DNA of 64,000 nucleotides, from NCBI RefSeq assembly GCF_000808575.1, contig NZ_JWLW01000010.1, positions 1-64,000 of the forward strand. The letters run 5' to 3'. Position 1 is the stretch's first letter. Every line of letters starts with the position of its first letter. The DNA is from Alteromonas marina (GTDB taxonomy: Bacteria > Pseudomonadota > Gammaproteobacteria > Enterobacterales > Alteromonadaceae). Below are positions 46,380-54,998 of the stretch, in pieces. Below the pieces are notes generated by a model. The model was not told the DNA's origin. It searched no databases and saw only the letters and a list, made by a program, of their open reading frames with translations. Both the position numbers and the translations under genes were made by a program.

Positions 46380-46402
46380 CATGCGCTTTTTTAAAGCGCA
46401 TG
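46380..46402. repeat. perfect hairpin between ubiD and fre
   Basis: A 10-bp perfect inverted repeat CATGCGCTTT / AAAGCGCATG with loop TTT. It has no T run behind it, so it is not a standard terminator; it could be an mRNA-stabilising or processing element between the two genes. Confidence 0.5.
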
Positions 46403-46442
46403 AAAAGGCGACACGCTAAGCAAGAAGGTTTAAAGAAAATAC

Positions 46443-47138
46443 ATGTCAGAAATTAAGTGTAAGGTTGCAAGCATTACGCCTTTAACCGAAGTGGTACAAA
46501 AAGTTGAATTAACGCCAGCAAGCCCTGTTGAGTTTAAAGCGGGTCAGTACGCCATGGTGGTAATGGGCGAAAAAGATATGCGTCCATTTTCTATTGCCAA
46601 TGCCGCATTTGATAATAACCGCATTGAATTACACATTGGCGCAGAGCCTGGCAACAGTTACGCTGGTCAAGTGCTAGAGCGCATGCGTGCAGATGGCGAA
46701 ATTACCGTAAATGTAGGTAATGGCAATGCATTTTTGCAAAGTAATGGCCTGCCTATGGTGCTTATTGCTGGTGGTACGGGTTTCTCGTATACCTACTCAA
46801 TTCTGCAAGAGCATCTTAACAGCGGTGATAAAACACCACTTACCCTTTATTGGGGTGGAAAACACGCTGCTGATTTGTATTTAGCTGACAAACTAACTGA
46901 GCTCGCTGAAGCTAACGATCACTTCACTTTTGTGCCGGTTGTAGAGTTCGCATGCGACGAGTGGAAAGGCAGAACGGGCTGGGTACATCACGCAGTCATG
47001 GCAGACCACGCTGACTTTGCGAACGTTCAAGTATATGTTGCTGGCCGCTTCGAAATGGCTAAAGTCGTGCGCGACGATTTTACTCAGCGCGGCTTAAAAG
47101 TTGAAAACCTGTTCGGCGACGCGTTTGCGTTTATTTAA
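46443..47138 (+). CDS. fre: NAD(P)H-flavin reductase
   Basis: 231 aa, FNR-like fold. The flavin-binding motif is RPFSIANA (about 44-51), with the FAD/FMN site in PVEFKAGQYAMVVMG, and the NAD(P)H-binding motif is VLIAGGTGFSYTYSIL (about 105-120). The C-terminal tail QVYVAGRFEMAKVVRDDFTQ is typical of Fre/LuxG. It makes free reduced flavin for other enzymes. It lies 97 bp after ubiD, reflecting the ubiD-fre pair of E. coli. Confidence 0.95.
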   Translation: MSEIKCKVASITPLTEVVQKVELTPASPVEFKAGQYAMVVMGEKDMRPFSIANAAFDNNRIELHIGAEPGNSYAGQVLERMRADGEITVNVGNGNAFLQSNGLPMVLIAGGTGFSYTYSILQEHLNSGDKTPLTLYWGGKHAADLYLADKLTELAEANDHFTFVPVVEFACDEWKGRTGWVHHAVMADHADFANVQVYVAGRFEMAKVVRDDFTQRGLKVENLFGDAFAFI

Positions 47139-47163
47139 TCGCTAGCGTAAAGCCCGTATTCTG

Positions 47164-47191
47164 AAAGCCGGCGAATGCCGGTTTTTTGTTT
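47164..47191 (+). terminator. terminator of ubiD-fre
   Basis: Stem CCGGC-GAAT-GCCGG with flanking A/T pairs, followed by TTTTTTGTTTT, 29 bp past the fre stop codon. Confidence 0.92.
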
Positions 47192-47331
47192 TAAGTCATT
47201 TTTCATTCCCAGCGTCTTACTCCGTTTTTCAATCGCGATGCCTTGCGATAACCAACCATTAAATACGTTTACTCCAATTGTAGCCAAGCCACGTATTGGT
47301 TATGGTTAAATGATAAACACTGGAGAGAACA

Positions 47332-48744
47332 ATGATAAAAAACCTATCCATATTCGCGAATATAAGCGCAAAAATAAGAAAAAACAGCCTACTGGCATCT
47401 ACCTTATTATTGAGTAGTACAGCTTCTTTCGCCGCTTACGCACAAAGCGAGCAGCAGCAAGCACTTTACGATATTGCTAAAAATGTCTCCGCCGAAAACA
47501 TTGAAAAAGACATTACTAAGCTAGTCAATTTTGGCACTCGCCATACCCTTTCTGAAACCGAGTCTGATACCCGTGGTATAGGCGCCGCGCGTCGCTGGAT
47601 TAAATCTGAATTTGATAAAATTTCAGCCGAGTGTGGTGGCTGCTTAGAAGTGTACTACCAGTCGGAAGTCATCAGCGGAGAAAAACGTATTCCCGACCCA
47701 GTAGAAGTGGTAAGTGTTATTGCTATTCAACGCGGTACCACCGATCCAGACCGTTACGTGATCATGTCTGGCGACATTGATTCACGGGTGTCTGATGTGA
47801 TGGATTTCACGTCTGATTCACCAGGTGCAAACGACAACGCCTCTGGTGTTGCCGGTACCCTTGAAGCCGCGCGTGTACTATCCAAATACAAGTTTAACGG
47901 CAGTATCGTGTATGCAGCTTTATCTGGCGAAGAGCAAGGGCTTTTCGGCGGGCGCATTATGGCAAACCAAGCGAAGAAAGACGGCTGGCGCATTAAAGCG
48001 GTGCTCAATAATGACATGATAGGTAACATTGAAGGCGTTAATGGTGTGATTAACAACACCACCGCTCGCTTGTTTGCTGAAGGTACACGAGTAACCGAAA
48101 CGGATAAAGAAGCGCGCATGCGACGTTTCACCGGGGGTGAAGTTGACTCACCAAGCCGTAACCTTGCCCGTTATATCGATAAAATTGCCGATCAGTATAT
48201 TGAGAACTTAGACACTATGGTGATTTACCGCCTAGACCGCTTTGGCCGTGGCGGGCACCACCGCCCGTTTAACGACTTGGGCTATCCGGGTATTCGTATT
48301 ATGGAAACTAATGAAAACTACACCCGCCAGCATCAAGATCTTCGCGTAGAAGACGGTATTGCCTATGGTGATACCTTAGATGGCGTCGACTTTGATTACG
48401 CTGCCAAACTTACTGGCCTTAATGCCGTTTCACTTGCTGCAATGGCGTGGGCACCGAATCCACCTGCAAATGTAGAAATTGCCGGTGCAGTTCAACCTTC
48501 AACATTTTTAAAGTGGGATGCACTAGACGCGGAAGAGAACCCGCACCTTAAAGGGTACAAAGTATACTGGCGCCATACTGATGCCCCGCAATGGGAATAC
48601 AGTAAATATGTGGGTAACGTTACCGAAGCCATGCTAGAGAACGTGGTTATCGACAACTATTTCTTTGGCGTTGCCAGCGTTAACAAAGACGGTGTTGAAA
48701 GCGTTGTCGTTTACCCAGGTCCTGCGGGTAGCTTTGGAGAATAA
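47332..48744 (+). CDS. exported M28-family metallopeptidase
   Basis: 470 aa. Signal peptide (cleavage near AAYA/QS); GGAGAG lies 4 nt before ATG. The M28 domain covers about 75-375: YVIMSGDIDSRVSDVMDFTS, then SPGANDNASGVAGTLEAARV (bridging Asp), ALSGEEQGLFGG (catalytic and metal Glu), LNNDMIGN (metal Asp) and a late His in TRQHQDLRVEDG. The first ligand, normally His in GxHxDS, is Asp here. The last 90 residues resemble a fibronectin-type domain (TFLKWDALDAEENPHLKGYK). It is probably a periplasmic or secreted aminopeptidase. Single gene. Confidence 0.88.
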   Translation: MIKNLSIFANISAKIRKNSLLASTLLLSSTASFAAYAQSEQQQALYDIAKNVSAENIEKDITKLVNFGTRHTLSETESDTRGIGAARRWIKSEFDKISAECGGCLEVYYQSEVISGEKRIPDPVEVVSVIAIQRGTTDPDRYVIMSGDIDSRVSDVMDFTSDSPGANDNASGVAGTLEAARVLSKYKFNGSIVYAALSGEEQGLFGGRIMANQAKKDGWRIKAVLNNDMIGNIEGVNGVINNTTARLFAEGTRVTETDKEARMRRFTGGEVDSPSRNLARYIDKIADQYIENLDTMVIYRLDRFGRGGHHRPFNDLGYPGIRIMETNENYTRQHQDLRVEDGIAYGDTLDGVDFDYAAKLTGLNAVSLAAMAWAPNPPANVEIAGAVQPSTFLKWDALDAEENPHLKGYKVYWRHTDAPQWEYSKYVGNVTEAMLENVVIDNYFFGVASVNKDGVESVVVYPGPAGSFGE

Positions 48745-48824
48745 GCGTTTAAATTGAGCGTTTATGTTGAGCGCGCTTATACGCATCCAATTACGCCCCC
48801 GATTACGCATGCAATCAAGTCAAG

Positions 48825-48868
48825 TTCGTGACGTTAAGCTGGTAATAAAACCGACCTATCGTCACGAA
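48825..48868. repeat. inverted repeat after the M28 gene
   Basis: Perfect 9-bp arms TTCGTGACG / CGTCACGAA (48825-48833 and 48860-48868) enclose a smaller GGT-AATAAA-ACC hairpin. It lies 80 bp past the M28 stop codon and lacks a T run, so it may be a terminator of poor type or a structured RNA element. Confidence 0.45.
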
Positions 48869-48895
48869 TGACTTTACTCAACAAAAGCCAGCCTG

Positions 48896-48927
48896 GACAT
48901 CAACATTACGCTCAATATATTGATGTC
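48896..48927. repeat. inverted repeat upstream of the binding-protein gene
   Basis: Perfect 8-bp arms GACATCAA / TTGATGTC (48896-48903 and 48920-48927), with a CAATATATTG palindrome overlapping the inner part of the right arm. It sits upstream of the solute-binding-like gene and is a candidate operator. Confidence 0.4.
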
Positions 48928-49004
48928 GCTTACATTTTGTTAATTTAAGCCAGTACGTGTTTATTGGAATTAAGCGACTAACTGCATTACAGTGTAGTAA
49001 ATGT

Positions 49005-50054
49005 ATGACGGCAGTTCGGAGTTCACCTTTGGTAAGATTCAGCGCGTTCTCGCTCTCTATTTTCACTCAACGTCTTTCTTTATTAGGCATAAGCCTAGCC
49101 CTTTGTTGTTTTAATGTTTCGCAATTACATGCCGCCCCTATCAAATTGGGTGCAGCTTCCTTCGAAACCTATATTAGCGACGATGGGGAGCCTGCTCGAG
49201 TTAACACACTGCTCGAAAAGGTTGTTCAGAAAGCGGAGCTGGATATTCAACTTCAGGTTATGCGACAAGCTTTTTTGGGCAGCTCTGTACTGACAGGTAA
49301 ACTAGACGGTGAATTTGCCTACATCAACTTAGGTGAGGACACGAGCAATTATGTACTATCCGATATCTACTTCCCCATTTACCTTTACGCGGTAAGTAAA
49401 GAGGTGGACGTTGAGGCAATAAAACTATTCCCTCATTTAAAAGACAATAGGGTCGCTATTGAAAATCGCTTTGCAAATACGCCCTCATTCAGACTGCTGA
49501 AAGATATAAAGTGGTCACGCAACCCCACTACTTTTGACGCATTTCGCCAGCTTGCCGACGATAGAGCGCCTTACTTAATTACCACACAGCTGCTTGCGCG
49601 AGAGCTCAACATACTGCTGGCTAACGATAATGAAGAAACCCTGCACTTTTCAGAAAAACCTTTAGCAAAAACGGGGTTTCAAATAGCTATCAGCAAAAAT
49701 GTTGCTAACGCTGAAAGAATTGTTGCGCAATTCAATCAAGCTTTGTCGACAATGCAGAATTCGGGGGAATTGAATCAGCCACTTGAGCTAGCTTGGCTCA
49801 CCAAAGATGTGAATGGCGATGGCGTTGCCGACTTTATCGGGCACAGCAACATAACTACCACCTCTGACTTATTAAACACCGCTTATTCCCTTGACGGTAA
49901 ACCTACATCTGAAGCCAGCGCGTTTTATATTAACGGGGATAGATATGCAACATTAGAGGAAGCGCGCGCTGCGCTTCCCTCTAAAAAAAATGCATCTCCT
50001 CGTGGGTCGCTGTTAGATAAAACCACCTACCAGCAATTGCTTCGCCGCTGGTAG
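49005..50054 (+). CDS. periplasmic solute-binding-like protein (family 3 type)
   Basis: 349 aa from the ATG at 49005; a GTG at 48957 and a TTG at 49029 with a good GGAG are alternatives. Signal peptide: RLSLLGISLALCCFNVSQLH, cleaved before APIKLGAA. The mature part resembles extracellular solute-binding proteins of family 3: DGEPARVNTLLEKVVQKA, LDGEFAYINLGEDTSNYV, and KTGFQIAISKNVANAERIVA. There is no membrane anchor and no transporter gene beside it. The last 90 residues include an acidic DVNGDGVADF segment (EF-hand- or TSP3-like). It converges with the phytochrome gene. Ligand unknown. Confidence 0.7.
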   Translation: MTAVRSSPLVRFSAFSLSIFTQRLSLLGISLALCCFNVSQLHAAPIKLGAASFETYISDDGEPARVNTLLEKVVQKAELDIQLQVMRQAFLGSSVLTGKLDGEFAYINLGEDTSNYVLSDIYFPIYLYAVSKEVDVEAIKLFPHLKDNRVAIENRFANTPSFRLLKDIKWSRNPTTFDAFRQLADDRAPYLITTQLLARELNILLANDNEETLHFSEKPLAKTGFQIAISKNVANAERIVAQFNQALSTMQNSGELNQPLELAWLTKDVNGDGVADFIGHSNITTTSDLLNTAYSLDGKPTSEASAFYINGDRYATLEEARAALPSKKNASPRGSLLDKTTYQQLLRRW

Positions 50055-50094
50055 ATGACTTGCAGTGCGAAGGATACAAGTGAGAGCAAGCGAG

Positions 50095-52854
50095 TTAATG
50101 CGCCGTTTCTGGTAGGTACATTTCCAGAATTGTCAGCAATTCTTCGCCATCGACCGGTTTTGACACATAGTTATTAAAGCCTGCTTTAAGTGCTTTAACG
50201 CGATCAGAAGTATAGGCGTAAGCAGTAAGTGCTACGGCATTAAGTTTTGCAATTTCTGGGATTTCGCTTGCCCTAATTTTCACTACTAGACCTAACCCAT
50301 CCATTTCCGGCATACCTATGTCCGATAGCAGTATATCGAAAGCTTCAGGCATATCGTTGATTTCCTTCCATGCCAATAAGCCGTTTTTAACCACGTTCAC
50401 ACGAGCGCCGTTAGATTCTAAAAACAACTTTATAAAATCGCGAGCATCTTGCTCGTCTTCTGCGACTAAAATACGTAAGCCGCTCAAGCGAAGTGATTCC
50501 GTTAAATCGCTAATCTCAGAGTTTTTGGTTTCGATAATATCGTCATGCAAACTAAGTGGTGCGATTGGCAATGACACAAAAAAAGTAGTACCTGAGTTTA
50601 ACCCATCACTTTCCGCATAAATTTCGCCACCGTGCATCTCTACTAAACTTTTCACAATCGACAAGCCTAAACCTAGCCCGTGCTTATTATGCTCATTTTT
50701 GCCCTGATAAAAACGTTCGAATACGTGAGATAGCTGCTCTCGTGTCATTCCTTTACCGTTATCCTTAACGCGGAAAAGGTAGTTTGAATGTTCTCTTCGC
50801 CCTCTTACATGCACGGTTCCACCTTTAGATGTAAACTTAAGCGCATTGCTCAGAAGGTTATTAATAACCTGTTTTATACGTAAATTGTCACCCAAAATCT
50901 GGGTGTGTTCATCTTCACAATTTATCGATAGCTGAATGTTCTTGCTCGCAAACCCTGCTTCGAAAGATTTTGCTACTTCAGATATAGCCCCTGCAATATT
51001 AAGCGAATGGGTGCTGAGCTTCATCGTACCTGAAATAATACGGGATAAATCGAGAATATCGTTGATAAGTGCTGCTTGTGTTGATGCCGCGCGCTTAATC
51101 ACCCCAAGGGCGTCAGTCATTCTGTCCACATTGCCGACATCCATAAGCGCTAAATCAGTCCACCCCACAATGGAGTTAAGTGGTGAACGTAGCTCGTGAG
51201 AAATGCTGGCAAGAAACTGATCTTTCGCTTTATCCAGCTCTTCTAATTTACTAATTTGCCTATCGAGCGACGCTTTTAAGCTTAGCGCGTAAGGTATGAA
51301 TAGATGGTCAAACCCTTCAATGATTAGTTGGTCATCTTCGGTCCATTCTACCGATTCATCAGCGACACTTTGCAAATACATATCAAACGAATTACGAGGA
51401 GTAAGAGACTTTCCAATGTCTTTTCTGGCTGCATCGCGACCCGCCCAACGAATGGTCTTGTCTTTCTGCTCTCTGAACCAAACCGTATAGTAGCCCAGTT
51501 TTGAGGACACGCAGGAAATATACATGCCTCGAATGCCGTTTAGATCGCCGCTATCTAAAATCTCGTTTGTTAATCGGTTTATGGCAATGGACTGCTCAGA
51601 GCCATTAACGGCAAACTTCTCAAGTAATCTAGCTAAGGTTTTCTCAGTAGGGGTTTTACCAACTAGGTAGTTTCCTGTGGGGGTAACTACTGCCATACCG
51701 CACGAATCAGCAACATCCAGTAAGTCTCCTTCTTTCTGCGTGATGGCCTCAAGCGGGTTCGTGTATGAAGTAAGCTGGTGAACAATATAGTTTAGCTTGC
51801 GTTGGCGAATTTGAAATTGCTCTTTCTTTTTATGCAGTGCTTTCGTGTGAAGCTGCCAGGCATAAAGATGCCCTAACGACTCACAGACAAGACGTTTCTT
51901 CTGGTCGATATAGACAGGCTTACTATTGTGACACGCTAGCAATCCCCACAGTTTTCCCTCAAAAACAAGCGAAACTGAAAATGAAGAGCGGATCCCCATG
52001 TTTTTAAGGTAGGCAATGTGCATAGGCGAAACAGAGCGAACCATCGACATTGATAAATCCAATGGCGGACGTTCGGCCTCTTTAACCGAAGGCTTAAGGC
52101 TTATAACTTGCTCTTCTACATCGTAGACACAGCGCACCCGATTTTTCAGATACAGTTCACGGGCCTGACTAGGGATATCCGAAGCGGGAAACTTCAACCC
52201 TTTGAATGAGCGAGAATCTGCATTTGCGGCTTCACCAATCACTTCACCACAGTAGGTTTTGTCGAACTGATAAACCATGACCGAGTCGAAACCTATGTAT
52301 TGCTTAAATACCTGAGCGATAGCATCAGCGACATCGCCTATGGAGTCGCGGTCATCGACATCGGGTAACAATGCGCGAATATCCACATCCATGGGTACCC
52401 ACTGCTGTGCCGCTTCAAAGCTAAGCTGAGGGGTTGGCTCAAGCTCAATAACCAACAGGCCATTTGAATCGAAAGCGACGCCACTGCCTTCTTTCTCCCA
52501 ATCTTTAAGGTGGAGCGCATTTTCAGCAAACTTCCATTGATAGGCGTGGCGTACATTTCCGCCTTTTACCGCATCGTGAATAGTCTGGAATGTGCGCGCT
52601 TCAGGAGAGGGAATGTCAATCAGTTCTGTTATAAGTGTTTCACCGGGAACGACGTCTACGTTGAACATGTCATTGATGTTCTCGCTCACCACCTGAATTT
52701 TTTTAGTACTTGGATTGATGGCAATGACATACCCAAAACTCTGCACGCTTTCAATCAAATGGATAGCTTCATCTTCACAGTTTTGAAGCGTTGTAGGGGT
52801 ATTGTCAATTGTTTGCATTACTTTGCGCCAAATATCAAGAAAGCGAGCTTTCAT
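50095..52854 (-). CDS. bacteriophytochrome hybrid histidine kinase
   Basis: 919 aa from the ATG at 52854 (GGAA upstream). Order: PAS with the biliverdin-binding Cys in TTLQNCEDEAIHLIESVQSF (about 26), GAF with FPASDIPSQARELY near 205 and RSVSPMHIAYLKNMGIRSSF near 260 (conserved His), PHY to about 510, HisKA with ASISHELRSPLNSIVG near 550, ATPase domain with NLLSNALKF and GLGLGLSIV, and a receiver with VAEDEQDARDF and LSDIGMPEMDG (Asp about 845). It should switch between red and far-red forms and signal through phosphotransfer. No heme oxygenase gene (bphO) is beside it. No membrane segment. Confidence 0.94.
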   Translation of the reverse strand: MKARFLDIWRKVMQTIDNTPTTLQNCEDEAIHLIESVQSFGYVIAINPSTKKIQVVSENINDMFNVDVVPGETLITELIDIPSPEARTFQTIHDAVKGGNVRHAYQWKFAENALHLKDWEKEGSGVAFDSNGLLVIELEPTPQLSFEAAQQWVPMDVDIRALLPDVDDRDSIGDVADAIAQVFKQYIGFDSVMVYQFDKTYCGEVIGEAANADSRSFKGLKFPASDIPSQARELYLKNRVRCVYDVEEQVISLKPSVKEAERPPLDLSMSMVRSVSPMHIAYLKNMGIRSSFSVSLVFEGKLWGLLACHNSKPVYIDQKKRLVCESLGHLYAWQLHTKALHKKKEQFQIRQRKLNYIVHQLTSYTNPLEAITQKEGDLLDVADSCGMAVVTPTGNYLVGKTPTEKTLARLLEKFAVNGSEQSIAINRLTNEILDSGDLNGIRGMYISCVSSKLGYYTVWFREQKDKTIRWAGRDAARKDIGKSLTPRNSFDMYLQSVADESVEWTEDDQLIIEGFDHLFIPYALSLKASLDRQISKLEELDKAKDQFLASISHELRSPLNSIVGWTDLALMDVGNVDRMTDALGVIKRAASTQAALINDILDLSRIISGTMKLSTHSLNIAGAISEVAKSFEAGFASKNIQLSINCEDEHTQILGDNLRIKQVINNLLSNALKFTSKGGTVHVRGRREHSNYLFRVKDNGKGMTREQLSHVFERFYQGKNEHNKHGLGLGLSIVKSLVEMHGGEIYAESDGLNSGTTFFVSLPIAPLSLHDDIIETKNSEISDLTESLRLSGLRILVAEDEQDARDFIKLFLESNGARVNVVKNGLLAWKEINDMPEAFDILLSDIGMPEMDGLGLVVKIRASEIPEIAKLNAVALTAYAYTSDRVKALKAGFNNYVSKPVDGEELLTILEMYLPETAH

Positions 52855-52962
52855 CGTGTGTTCCGTAGAGTAACACACACGATAACAATTTATGGCTGAG
52901 AAAGCATGTTATATCGACGTCTAGATCATTAGCTGAGAACATTAAATTTTCAAAAATTAGTA

Positions 52963-53028
52963 CGTGATATCACGAATAAAACTTGTGTTTCTTGATCCTA
53001 CGCAATAAACTTTCAGTAATTTCTGAAA
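52963..53028 (+). promoter_or_regulatory. two palindromes upstream of the GbsR-like/cytochrome bd operon
   Basis: CGTGATATCACG (52963-52974) is a perfect 12-bp palindrome. TTTCAG-TAATTT-CTGAAA (53011-53028) is a perfect 6-bp inverted repeat ending 17 bp before the regulator ATG. A weak FNR/ANR-like TTGATCCTACGCAA lies between them. One or both may be operators for the regulator. Confidence 0.45.
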
Positions 53029-53044
53029 CTTCTGGAATGTAAAA

Positions 53045-53602
53045 ATGAAAATGACGCCTTTAATTACATCTGCGGTTATGCACTTTGGCGAAATGGGAAG
53101 TCGTTGGGGTTTCAACAGAACAGTCGGGCAAATTCTTGCGCTTATTGTTTTAAACGAAGAGCCCATTTCGGCGCAGGAAATTGCGGAAGCGCTCAACATA
53201 TCCAGAGGCAATACCAGCATGGGTTTAAAAGAGCTTCAGTCATGGCGCTTAGTTAAACAGCATCATGTTCCTGGCGAAAGAAAAGAGTTCTTTATTCCGG
53301 CTGGCGATATTTGGACACTGGCCAACAGAGTATTTGAAGAACGAAGAAAGCGCGAGATAGACCCAACCATGAGTCTACTGCGTGATTTGTTGCTTGACGC
53401 ACCTGCCAATGAAAAAGAGGCAAATGCACAACATAAACTGAACGAAATTCACGATTTACTCGAATCAATTACGGCATGGTCTGAAGAGCTTCAAAATCTT
53501 GGGCCTGAAAAGTTAAACACGTTGATGAAGTTGGGTTCTGGCGTGGGCCGTATGCTTGAGCTTAAGGACAAGCTACTTCCGGGGAAAAACAGCGTTAACT
53601 AA
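53045..53602 (+). CDS. GbsR/MarR-type transcriptional regulator
   Basis: 185 aa. N-terminal winged helix at about 15-90: HFGEMGSRWGFNRTVGQILA, then ISAQEIAEALNISRGNTSMG and WRLVKQHHVPGERKEFFIP. These are features of the COG1510/GbsR family. The C-terminal part (about 100-185) is helical, probably for dimer formation and effector sensing. It lies 11 bp before cydA in the same direction, so it likely controls the oxidase operon and itself. The signal (quinone state, thiol, cyanide or nitric oxide) is not known. Confidence 0.87.
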   Translation: MKMTPLITSAVMHFGEMGSRWGFNRTVGQILALIVLNEEPISAQEIAEALNISRGNTSMGLKELQSWRLVKQHHVPGERKEFFIPAGDIWTLANRVFEERRKREIDPTMSLLRDLLLDAPANEKEANAQHKLNEIHDLLESITAWSEELQNLGPEKLNTLMKLGSGVGRMLELKDKLLPGKNSVN

Positions 53603-53613
53603 GGGGGCCTTCT

Positions 53614-54987
53614 GTGGATGCATTCTTGCTGTCTCGTTTACAATTTGCGTTAAATATTAGTTTCCATATTTTATTTCCAACCATCACCATGGCGATGGGC
53701 TGGTTTCTATTTTACTTTAAGCTGCGCTCTAATATTTCAGGTCACCCTGTGTGGATGCGTATGTACCGCTTTTGGGTGCGTGTCTTTGCCCTAAGCTTCG
53801 CCTTGGGTGTAGTAAGCGGCGTCACCATGTCATTTCAGTTTGGTACTAACTGGCCTGGATTTATGGAGAAAGTAGGTAATGTGGCGGGGCCACTACTCGG
53901 TTATGAGGTACTTACTGCCTTTTTCTTAGAAGCCACTTTTTTAGGCATTATGCTATTTGGTATACGCCGTGTTCCGAACTGGCTGCATACGGCTTCAACC
54001 CTTATTGTTGCGCTTGGCACCACCACTTCTGCGTTCTGGATATTAGCCTTAAATAGCTGGATGCAAACCCCACAGGGCTTTGAAGTGATCGACGGCGTTG
54101 TGTATGCCACAAACTGGAAAGAAATTATTTTTAACCCATCCTTCCCCTACCGTTTTGTACATATGATGTTAGCGTCTGGACTGACGGCCAGCTTCCTGAT
54201 AGCTGGGCTTTCGGCCTACCGCATGCTTAAAGGCGACGACAAGCTTGCGCCTAAGCTCGCGCTTAAAACCGCCACCTATACGGCGGCAGTGTTAATCCCG
54301 CTACAAATTTTTGCGGGCGACATGCATGGTTTAAATACGCTTGAGCATCAGCCTCAGAAAGTAGCGGCGATGGAAGGACTTTGGGAGACCACTGAAGGTG
54401 CACCTTTGTTACTTTTTGCAATTCCTGACGAAGAGAGCAAAGAGAATCATTTTGAAATTCCCATTCCCTATGGTGCAAGTTTAATTCTTACTCACGAACT
54501 TAAGGGCGAGATTAAAGGGTTAAATGAGTTTGAAGGAGAGCATCCGCCCGTTGCTCCTGTTTTCTTCGGTTTTAGGGTTATGGTGGGTATGGGCATGTTG
54601 ATGCTTGCTGTGTCATGGCTTGGCAGTCTTTATCTTATGAGCAACAAAGACTTCCCAATTTGGCTTAAACGCACGTTTGCAGGCATGGCGTTTAGCGGAT
54701 GGATTGCAACGCTTGCCGGCTGGTACGTAACGGAAATAGGCCGTCAGCCCTATTTGGTAAGCGGTGTATTAAGAACCGCTGATGCCGTTACCCAATTGCC
54801 GCCGGCGAATATTGCTCTGTCGTTCACGCTCTATCTTGTTATCTATACGGTGCTTCTAATCGCATACATGGGAACACTTATGTTGATGTGCAGAAGAGCC
54901 GTTGAAATTGAAGAGATAACGACGGAAGAGCGCGAAGTTGCTAAGGCAAAAATGCAACCTACTGCCCCAGACCCAAGCACGGTTTAA
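53614..54987 (+). CDS. cydA: cytochrome bd ubiquinol oxidase subunit I (CioA type)
   Basis: 457 aa, starting at GTG with AAGGGGG upstream. It is a nine-helix membrane protein. Heme-ligand His residues lie in LNISFHILFPTITMAMG (about 20) and YRFVHMMLASG (about 190), and a Met ligand is probably in FFGFRVMVGMGM. The quinol loop begins near GDMHGLNTLEHQPQKVAAME and is short, as in cyanide-insensitive CioA rather than E. coli CydA. GWYVTEIGRQPYLVSGVLRT is the conserved end segment. It reduces oxygen to water with quinol electrons. No cydX was seen after cydB. Confidence 0.95.
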   Translation: MDAFLLSRLQFALNISFHILFPTITMAMGWFLFYFKLRSNISGHPVWMRMYRFWVRVFALSFALGVVSGVTMSFQFGTNWPGFMEKVGNVAGPLLGYEVLTAFFLEATFLGIMLFGIRRVPNWLHTASTLIVALGTTTSAFWILALNSWMQTPQGFEVIDGVVYATNWKEIIFNPSFPYRFVHMMLASGLTASFLIAGLSAYRMLKGDDKLAPKLALKTATYTAAVLIPLQIFAGDMHGLNTLEHQPQKVAAMEGLWETTEGAPLLLFAIPDEESKENHFEIPIPYGASLILTHELKGEIKGLNEFEGEHPPVAPVFFGFRVMVGMGMLMLAVSWLGSLYLMSNKDFPIWLKRTFAGMAFSGWIATLAGWYVTEIGRQPYLVSGVLRTADAVTQLPPANIALSFTLYLVIYTVLLIAYMGTLMLMCRRAVEIEEITTEEREVAKAKMQPTAPDPSTV

Positions 54988-54998
54988 GGAGAGCAAAC

